A DNA stretch of 64,000 bases. It comes from Aporrectodea caliginosa. Lineage: Eukaryota > Annelida > Clitellata > Crassiclitellata > Lumbricidae. Each line of letters opens with the position of its first letter. The first letter of the stretch is position 1. Under the pieces are notes generated by a model that made no database searches, was not told the DNA's origin, and worked only from the letters and a program-made list of their open reading frames with translations. Both the position numbers and the translations under genes were made by a program. The stretch is taken from NCBI GenBank assembly GCA_020284085.1, contig JACEVL010000992.1:1-64000 (forward strand), read 5' to 3'. Shown here in pieces: positions 56,401-64,000 of the stretch.

Positions 56401-56545
56401 CCCTTTCTGTACTAGTGTACGTGACCTAGGTGTCACGCTGGATAGTTCTCTTACTTCTCTGAACATATCACTCAGCTCACAGGCTCCTCCTACTTTCAAC
56501 TTTGGCGTATCAGGGCCATCCGCAGATCTGTCTCCTCATTTCGCT
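56400..56545 (+). pseudogene. LINE post-RT fragment
   Basis: Plus strand: SVRDLGVTLDSSL, then ITQLTGSSYFQLWRIRAIRR in a neighbouring frame. L2-like. Confidence 0.65.
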
Positions 56546-56631
56546 GTTTAAAGACATATTTAAAAAACTCAGAAATGCGGCAGAAAAAAAGTATTATGCT
56601 GATAAATTCATTGAGTGTGAGTACAACTTAA
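56545..56631 (+). pseudogene. 5' piece of the 60.6-63.1 kb LINE
   Basis: KKLRNAAEKKYYADKFIECE. The last 40 bp (56592-56631) recur at 60634-60672, where the same LINE continues. A piggyBac-like insertion lies between. Confidence 0.7.
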
Positions 56632-56904
56632 CCCTCTAAGGGACAAGATTTTTTTTGGTCTGCAAAATGTTAACAACTAACACAAATACACTGTCTAGGG
56701 TTCTCCTGTCAACATAATGTAGTTTATTTTATTCTTAGTAGTACACATTTGCATTATGGTCACTTTTATTTTATGGGACAGATATGTTCCATTGTCCGTT
56801 AGGCAGTAAAAGTACATTTTTGTGCTATGTTGGACTATGTTGATTGAATGTCAGAATATGATCAGAATATGATCATGTACCATGTAGCATCGACTTTAAT
56901 TATA

Positions 56905-57138
<234 letters not shown>

Positions 57139-57770
57139 CTAGTTGGATGGACCTGATGGATAACAGTTATGGTCACTTTGCAAACATTGAGCAACACTAC
57201 AGGTGGCACACTGAAATCTTGACCGGTTATCTTTGCCCCTCTTGTCACAAAGCGTGCATCTCTTTCTGTCGGGCAAGATGCGAGGCAAATGATTATGTAT
57301 CAACACTAGAGACGCCTTTCTTTGATGGCTCCAGTCGGAAAAGCATTCTTCCTGGAAGTACAAGAACCTATAAGACCACGAACCACCTGCTGTCTGAACT
57401 CCAAATGTGCTATTTTGGTGTCTGCTGGAAGACTTTTTTCAAGTAGCCATTCACCACTGCTTTGTTCAGGCTATCAAACATCACTCTCAGATAATTCTGT
57501 TATCGGCATCAAATTCTGTTACATAATACGATTTCAGCTGGTACTCCAGATCAATTCCTACCACATAATTATTTGTTGTATTCTTTCACCCATGATGGCA
57601 CGTTATCACATACAAAATTTATATGCCTAGGGCCTGCAAGCATGCAAGAGGAGACATTCAGTCCCTCCAAAGAAAGGACAAGGAGATGAACCTTTTGATG
57701 TTGATGGACACAAAGGCTGTCCATCTCATATCCAATTCGGAACCATCCGTATATAGTATGTATGTGCATA
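57139..57770 (-). pseudogene. piggyBac transposase C-terminal remnant
   Basis: Minus strand, N to C: MDSLCVHQHQKVHLLVLSLE and INFVCDNVPSWVKEYNK (57569-57769), VFDSLNKAVVNGYLKKVFQQ (57430-57490), then the cysteine-rich tail RKRCTLCDKRGKDNRSRFQC and ATCSVAQCLQSDHNCY (57155-57260). The P..V..YN block and the terminal CxxC...CxxC...C zinc motif are hallmarks of piggyBac/PGBD transposases. Stops in between. The first part is duplicated at 60265-60345. Confidence 0.75.
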
Positions 57771-57821
57771 TGTATGTATGTATATATGTATGTATGTATG
57801 CATGTATATATGTATGTACAT
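57740..57821. repeat. (TATG)n microsatellite, copy 1
   Basis: TATGTATG repeats up to the target site ATGTACAT of the hAT-like element; equivalent copy at 60345-60430. Confidence 0.9.
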
Positions 57822-58239
57822 TAGGGTGGTCCAAAAACATAAAAGTGATGCTAGAAACCAAGACACCTCCTAACTTTTTTACACTTGTTATTTGTATTAT
57901 TCTGAGAAAATTTCACCTTCCTACTCCAACTGGAAGATGGTGCTCAATTACGTCAACTTACAACATAGTCGTTGTTATGTCGAAGCATTATGATAGGCCC
58001 AATGTGTTACAAATTGTGATTACCTTGGCAAATTTCTTATGCAGTTATGCAGTTTAATTCTTCTACTTACTTGTCTATATTTTGAACTTAGTACACAGTT
58101 CTTATTACAGATCTGACTATCTATTTCCTGTTTATGCACATACATTTAGCTTAAATGTATTTTAATTAATATTTGTACAAAACGTAGCTACTGTTTATGC
58201 AACACATAATTACAGAATTCTTAGATCTTTGATTGCATT

Positions 58240-58440
58240 TTATCACCATTCTGCAGCAATTCACACATGTATGCATACATTCAAGCATACATAATGGTAT
58301 ATACATGCATGTGTACATACATACTTATAGGCATACATACATAATGTTAACATTCATTCATACATACCTGCATACAAACGTGAATAAAGACAAACATACA
58401 TACATGCATGCATGCAAGCGTATATGCATACACAAAAAGC
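58240..58440. repeat. CATA-type microsatellite
   Basis: Imperfect CATACATA repeats inside the hAT-like element. Confidence 0.8.
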
Positions 58441-58499
58441 TAAAAAACAGTACATGCTGAGTCAGTAATAGCTGAATTTATACGAAGCTGCGCCTTGGT

Positions 58500-59570
58500 G
58501 ATTGACTTGGATGGTAAAATCTTTCCTGATATTTCTTGAATCGAAGATATGGACCGCCTACCAGACAGTGCTGGTTTCTGAAGGTTGCAAAGATAAGCTA
58601 CTTGGCATTTTAAAGTTTACCTCTGGAACAGGATGTAACGAAGCCAAGGCTGTTTACGATCTGCTAGAAGCATGGAAGTTGACTAAAGTAATCAAGCGTT
58701 GAGCTTTAACACTGTTAGCTTCAATAGGCATATGTTCTTCTGGAAAATGATTGGTCGAGAGCTCCTGTGGTTGGCTTACAGTCAATATGTCATAAAACTG
58801 ATTTTAATCAAGGTTTTCATTTTGTGCTGCGGTCCTCATAAATTTCAATCTTCAAGAGATGTGAGACTTTTGGGGAAAATGTAACACATGACAAATTTCG
58901 GGGACTAGAAGAATTCCGATATAGAATTAGTGCTGAAGGAATAAATTTCTGTGACATATACCTCTTGGGACATCATTTGACTGTGCCATTGCTGATTATT
59001 TATACTGTTTCCTTGCAGCAAAAATGTAAGTACTGTTTTTATAATGGTAAATTCGTAATCTAATAAAAATATTACGATTACAAGATGTTAAGCAATAATT
59101 TCAAACCAATCACTCTTTTAGTTCTACCTGCAAAGGGAAGGGTCCGTGAGCACCGCCTTCCGGTTGGAGTAGGAAGCTAAATTTGGCCAGAATGATACAA
59201 TTAACAGGTGTAAAAAACTGAGCCTTCTGAATTCTAGCTTAAACTTAATTTTTTACCATGTGACTATGGACTAATCAGGACGTTGCGTATCGTAAACGAC
59301 ACAGCCAAGCGTGGTGTCAAGCTCTTTGAAGAATATAACAGCCTCCTCACAAATGATGAGGAAGAGAAACAGTTTCTCCTCCAAGTTGTTGAGGCAAACA
59401 GAAAAGCTGTCCCCACTGAAATTACGAAGTGGTCTGCTATAGCTGCAATGCTGGAGAAATTAAGCTTTGCGACACATACTTCTGGTACATCATTTGACTT
59501 GTGGTGTATTGTGGAGACTGCTTCCATGCATCAAATAGCGTTGCTGACATGACATAACTATTGGTAAATT
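58500..59570 (+). pseudogene. Transposon protein remnant, VNDCAERGV family
   Basis: Plus strand, N to C: WTAYQTVLVSEGCKDKLLGI and GCNEAKAVYDLLEAWKLTKV (58550-58690), MFFWKMIGRELLWLAYSQYV then KVFILCCGPHKF (58730-58850), and LRIVNDTAKRGVKLFEEYNS, LLTNDEEEKQFLLQVVEANR (59283-59405). The middle block is the GRELLWLAxRHH-type region and the last the VNDxAxRGV block of this family. Most of the middle of the protein is missing. This gives the best evidence that the family belongs with 8-bp-duplicating elements. Confidence 0.7.
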
Positions 59571-59804
59571 GATAATCTGGTCATAATATTAAGAATAGAA
59601 GATGTGCAGCGTATTTTCTATCTGATCGCACTGTTCGTTCTATATGGAAAGGGGAGGGGTCCGTGAGCACTGTCTTCCAGTTAGAGTAGGAAGCTGAAAT
59701 TTTACCAGAATGATACAATTGACAGGTGTAAAAAACTGAGAGGGTGTCTTGGTTTCTAGCTTGAACTTCATTTTTACCATGTGTCCATGAACCACCCTAA
59801 TGTA

Positions 59805-60060
59805 CATATGGATGTATATACATGTATACGTAAGTTCATATGTATGTATCTAAGTATGTGTGAATTCGTGAATGTATGTGTGTAAGTGTGAATGTATTTA
59901 TGTATGTCTCCATGCATGCATATATGTATGTATGTATGCATGTATGTATGTATGTGCGCATGCATATATATTTATGTATGTGTGTATGTATGTGCATATG
60001 TATGTATGTATAATATGTATGTATGTATGAATGCAAGCCTGCATGAATGCATCTATGTAC
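59805..60060. repeat. (TATG)n microsatellite, copy 2
   Basis: TATGTATG with TGTG variants, immediately after the hAT-like element. Frames across it are artefacts. Confidence 0.9.
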
Positions 60061-60264
60061 GTTTTTACAATGACCTTTCATGAACAGGCATTTTGTACAT
60101 GCATTTTATGATATTGCTTAAGAGACAATGGGACATATATGTCCCATGAAGATTTTCTTCAAAATCTGTAAGACTAGGAATGGTTCTTGTCAATGAATAT
60201 CCTCTTTTGTGAAGAGTCGAAGTACATTATTTAAAAGTTTTGTAATGTAATATTCCCCTGTGAG

Positions 60265-60435
60265 AAAAACAAGGAGATGAACCTTTTGATGTTGATGGAC
60301 ACAAAGGCTGTCCATCTCATATCCAATTCGGAACCATCCGTATATAGTATGTATGTGCATATGTATGTATGTATATATGTATGTATGTATGCATGTATGT
60401 ATATATGTATGTACATATGGATGTATATACATGCA
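60265..60435 (-). repeat. Duplicate of piggyBac piece plus (TATG)n
   Basis: 60268-60430 repeats 57680-57822 closely (ACAAGGAGATGAACCTTTTG, CATCTCATATCCAATTCGGA, then TATG repeats). Same MDSLCVHQHQKVHLLV peptide on the minus strand. A segmental duplication around the transposon insertion. Confidence 0.85.
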
Positions 60436-60633
60436 TTTTGTTTTTTGACAAAATTTGTATTTTATTTAAAAAAAAATAATAATCTTAAAATAAAACTATC
60501 TGGCCCATAGAATGTGCGGGAAGTCATGAAAAGGTCACGGTTAGATAGAACAAATACTTAACAAATAAATAAAATCGTTAAACAAACCAATTTGCTCAAT
60601 CTAATAAATCCAGGCACTTTTTTTCTGACATGG

Positions 60634-63110
60634 TATTATGCTGATAAATTCATTGATGTGAGTACAACTTAAGGAAGACCTGGAAAATAATTAAGACAAT
60701 GCTTGCATGTGAAAACTCCTCAAGAGTAGATTCATTTATAATTGAAGGTATTGAAGTTACAGATAAAGGGAAAATTGCAGATAAATTTAACGACTATTTT
60801 GTGAATGTAGGCCCAACACTGGCATCTGCACGGTGATTCAATAAAAAGTAAGCCAAGCTTTATAAACAAATATTAAAACTTGAACTATATTTTATTAATA
60901 ATATTTTCAATATAAAAATATGCATATACTTACTTTTTCATTTTAATGACTTCCGGTTTATATTTCTACTCAAAAAAGCAGATGATAATACGATTGAAAA
61001 CATAAACAAGAAACTAGCAATTTCCGAAAAAAAGCCTTTTAGTAAAGAAGATTTACACATGATAAAAGGTTTGAGAGAATCCAAGAATTACAGCAGCCGT
61101 CAATTTCTACAAGAGTCTCCAGCAAAACACTGGACCAGAAGCGGATTAGATAAATTGCTTCGAAAAATTAGCGTAACAGGGTCAGTCGACCGCGTCATTG
61201 GTAGTGGCAGGCGAAGGTCATCGCGCACTGAAGAAAACGTTGCCCAATGGCGCCAGCGCCTCCAGGCTTACGTGCAAGCAGAAGGAGTACATTTTGAACA
61301 TCTTCTTTAATTATATAATGAAACCATACTACTGAGAATTTCTTCACAAAAATATTAAATACTGTTTTCATGTTAGAAGTACTTATATGAGACACAAAGT
61401 TTGGCTTACTTTTTATTGAATCACCGTGTAGAATTAGTGAGACTACCAGTAAATTTGGCTCCTTCTTAAGTAATTCTCCACCCTCCTCAATGGGTCTTAT
61501 TGGAACTTCCCCTCAGGAAATAATGGCAATTGCCAATCAACTACGTTCCTCGACTAGCTGTGGACCAGATGGGATAAGTCCACAAGTTGGCAAGGCCTCT
61601 ATGGGAATTATTGCACCTCTACTTGCCGATATTATTAATTGTTCCTTTGACACTGGTATTGTCCCTGATAACATTAAAACTGCTAAAGTAATACCCATCT
61701 ACAAGTCTGGTGATAGGAATAAAATTAATAACTATAGACCAATTTCTGTCTTAACATATTTCTCTAAGTTTTTTGAGAAAGTTATGTACAATAGACTAAT
61801 GGAGTATTTTGTTAAGGAAAACACAATATCTCCACAACAATTTGGCTTCCGTAAAGGGCATTCTACATATATGGCATTACTAGAAATGCAAGACAAAATA
61901 TCTGACTCCCTGGATAAAAATGAGTTTGCAATGGGAATCTTCTTTGACCTATCCAAGGCTTTTGACACGGTTAATCATACTATCCTACTGGGCAAACTTG
62001 AGCACTATGGCATTAGAGGCATGGCACAACAATGGCTACAACAATATTTGGAAAATAGAACTCAGTATGTCCTCTACGAAGGCTATCAGTCTGCTCATAA
62101 AACCATTCGATGTGGAGTGCCACAGGGATCTATATTGGGGCCATTACTGTTCTTGATCTATATAAATGACTTACCTCAGATTGCTGATAAAACTGATTTC
62201 ATACTATTTGCTGATGACAGCAATGTCTTTTTTACTGATAAATCAATAGATGTATTGCAGCAGAAAGTAAATAAGGAACTTGAAGTAATATCAAACTGGT
62301 TTAAAGCCAATAAACTTTCACTCAATCTGGACAAGACATGTTATATACTGTTCCGTGGTCACCGTAAACCAGCTCCCCAACAAGCAATGGAAATTATGAT
62401 AGATAACAGGGAAATAGTGCAAACTGAATGCACCAAATTTCTTGGTGTTTATGTAGATCGGCATCTGCAATGGAATGAGCATATCACACATGTATCAAAG
62501 AAATTAGCAAAAATATAAGTGTTCTGTCACGAATTAAGCATTATCTGACTAAACCTGTTCTCCGACAATTATACTACACGCTGTTTTTCCTTACTTATCA
62601 TACTGTAATATCTGTTGGGGCTCAAACTATTCCTCTAGATTAAAACGCCTTGAGACTCTCCATAAACGTGCCATACGTGTGACTTGCTTACTGGGATGGT
62701 CTGATAGTACAAAATTAATATTTAAAGATCACAATATTCTAAAATTGAATTATATTACAAAATATCAAATTGGACTATTCATGTACTGTTATCATTATGG
62801 GCTTCTTCCATCACTGTTTGATAAATATTTCCTTAAGGGTGTAGCTATCCATGGACATGATACTAGAGCATCCTGTAAATATCGAACCCCAGGGGCACGA
62901 ACCATGACTAAGCAGTTCTCAATTAAATGCTCAGGTCCACCACTTTGGGATTCTCTTCCTCTAAATTTAATAAATATATTACACATGGCTCAATTTAAAG
63001 CTCAACTGAAACATTATCTCTTGAACACATAAAAAGAATATGACTCGATAGATTGTACCTTAGTTAAGATTGTTTATAATGTACAACTGTGAACATTATA
63101 ATCTGTTTTG
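60634..63110 (+). pseudogene. Jockey/CR1-group LINE, nearly full ORF2 C-terminal half
   Basis: After EGIEVTDKGKIADKFNDYFV (60745-60805) and a mariner insertion, the 342-codon frame 61490-62515 has IANQLRSSTSCGPDGISPQV, NYRPISVLTYFSKFFEKVMY, QFGFRKGHSTYMALLEMQDK, FFDLSKAFDTVNHTILLGKL, GVPQGSILGPLLFLIYINDL and FADDSNVFF: intact RT blocks including FADD. A stop or frameshift at about 62515 (SKKLAKI*) is followed by SRIKHYLTKPVLRQLYYT and, from 62679, TCLLGWSDSTKL...LNT (stop near 63032). One of the better preserved LINEs here, but disabled by the insertion and frameshift. Confidence 0.85.
60829..61428 (+). mobile_element. Tc1/mariner deletion derivative, 600 bp
   Basis: Perfect terminal inverted repeats of about 28 bp (CACGGTGATTCAATAAAAAG at the left). 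TA follows the right end; the left TA is lost. The plus frame 61059-61307 encodes LRESKNYSSRQFLQESPAKH and WTRSGLDKLLRKISVTGSVD (DNA-binding head) fused to VQAEGVHFEHLL (C-terminal end): the whole catalytic middle is deleted. Inserted in the LINE. Confidence 0.85.
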
Positions 63111-63397
63111 TTTTTATTTTGTTTGTTTGTTTTAAATCTTGTACTGCAATGTTTTGTTATTTAGTTGTTTGGCGATGATTTAGCCCTAACATTGTTATTT
63201 GAGTTGAATTTTCTATAACTATTATGATCATAAAAATCGTCTTGCCATCAGTAAATGTGATATGGAAAAAGGGCAGCCCTGCAATAGCGGATTATTTTAT
63301 CCTTTAGGGCTGTCCTGTTGACGGCATCAGCAGATTAACTTTTTTTTAAAACGACTGATTGTTAATTAATTGTGCTGTTGTTGATTCAATAAACGGT
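63111..63397 (+). other. LINE 3' UTR region
   Basis: Follows the LINE ORF; contains an inverted pair AAGGGCAGCCCTGCAATAGC / GGGCTGTCCTG (63270-63315) and AATAAACGGTTG before the (TA)n, which could be its tail. Confidence 0.45.

Positions 63398-63469
<72 letters not shown>
63398..63469. repeat. (TA)n microsatellite
   Basis: About 36 TA units. Confidence 0.98.
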
Positions 63470-63471
<2 letters not shown>

Positions 63472-63640
63472 ACCTTTACCTCAATAGTCCATGGATTTGT
63501 CTGTTCCAGAATTGACCATTTGCAATTCGGTTCTTATAGACCTTCCAAAGAGGTCCGCCTTCCCTATCCAGTCAGTTCTAAATACTGCTGCCAGATTGAT
63601 TCCTGAATTCTCTAATATCTCCTCGTTTATAATCAGGGCC
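63470..63640 (+). pseudogene. LINE post-RT fragment
   Basis: TSIVHGFVCSRIDH, then in the next frame DLPKRSAFPIQSVLNTAARL and IPEFSNISSF. L2-like RxDYCN...GLP...NTAARL region. Confidence 0.75.
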
Positions 63641-63643
63641 TAG

Positions 63644-64000
63644 GACAGGGGGGCAACCGGGGCCATTTGGCCCCAGGCCTCACTTGATAAAGGGCCTCGG
63701 ATTTCGGAATTTGGGAATTACGGAGTTATTTATTGAAATGGGGAATTACGGAATTAAGGAATTATTCATTGAAATGTATCGCTATACAATTCTAATTATT
63801 TCGTGACGAAATCGTTGACATTAAATAATTACAAACTGTAATTTTTTTTCGTAATACTGTTATTAGTTGTAAAATTGAAACGTTGTCAACACTCAACAGT
63901 CTAAACTCTATCGTAACTCGTTACTCGTAAGTCGTAAGTCAAACACTCAAACCCAAATAATGTTTTAATATGAATATATTGTTCTTATCATCCAATTCGC
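63644..64000. mobile_element. hAT-like element, left end only
   Basis: Starts CAGGGGGGCAACCGGGGCCA then GGCCCCAGGCCTC, a hAT-type end with GGGCC motifs like the MITE at 49635. Runs off the window. Confidence 0.5.

Larger units (their letters stand above)
57822..59799 (+). mobile_element. hAT-like transposon, VNDCAERGV family, 2.0 kb
   Basis: TAGGGTGGTCCA at the left, inverted TAGGGTGGTTCA at the right; the terminal inverted repeat extends imperfectly for about 150 bp (CTAGAAACCAAGACACC, TTCCTACTCYAACTGGAAGA). Exact 8-bp duplications ATGTACAT at 57814-57821 and 59800-59807. The right subterminal block is also repeated directly at 59130-59265 and 59640-59795. Confidence 0.88.

Overview
The window is nuclear DNA from a transposon-rich animal, most likely a marine invertebrate. 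The evidence is a metazoan TRPM-type channel gene split by spliceosomal introns, L2/CR1-type and restriction-like-endonuclease LINEs, tRNA-derived SINEs, and hAT, piggyBac, Tc1/mariner, Mutator-like and EnSpm-like DNA transposons. I cannot name the species. There are no bacterial-style operons, rRNA genes or CRISPR arrays.

Host gene. Six exons of one TRPM-type cation-channel gene lie on the minus strand at 51012-50940, 46723-46595, 31551-31303, 30738-30564, 29084-28886 and 7617-7418. They join in phase and encode the end of the pre-S1 region, S1-S6 and the TRP helix with its Leu-Pro-Pro-Pro-Phe tail. The gene covers at least 43.6 kb, and one intron is about 21 kb. The N-terminal exons were not found. 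A decayed second copy of the TRP-helix exon lies just downstream at 6820-7145.

Mobile DNA. Nearly everything else is mobile DNA nested in the introns and flanks. The standout is a 6118-bp hAT element (39250-45367) with a perfect 8-bp target duplication and an intact two-exon gene on the minus strand. That gene predicts a 1006-residue protein with an OTU cysteine-protease domain ahead of a zinc finger and a hAT transposase. Several elements have TAGGGTG-like ends and 7-8-bp target duplications (11927-13690, 23321-25071, 27298-28292, 57822-59799). Three of them carry pieces of one conserved protein family (motif VNDCAERGV). An EnSpm-like element (11620-15616) carries a second such family. A third family (motif EADTRI) occurs twice, both times against arrays of a roughly 160-bp satellite.

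Layout. 1-6.8 kb: LINE fragments and piggyBac MITEs. 6.8-7.6 kb: TRP-helix exon and its decayed copy. 8-11.4 kb: satellite, SINEs, REL-LINE, minisatellite and (TAA)n. 11.6-15.6 kb: EnSpm-like element with a nested hAT-like element. 15.6-19.7 kb: EADTRI remnant and satellite. 20-28.3 kb: LINEs, MITEs and hAT-like elements. 28.9-31.6 kb: channel exons. 31.7-39.2 kb: repeats and sparse sequence. 39.2-45.4 kb: OTU-hAT. 46-51 kb: channel exons, SINE-split LINE and hAT MITE. 51.7-55.4 kb: dispersed repeat, satellite and EADTRI remnant. 55.4-64 kb: LINEs, piggyBac remnant, mariner deletion derivative and microsatellites.
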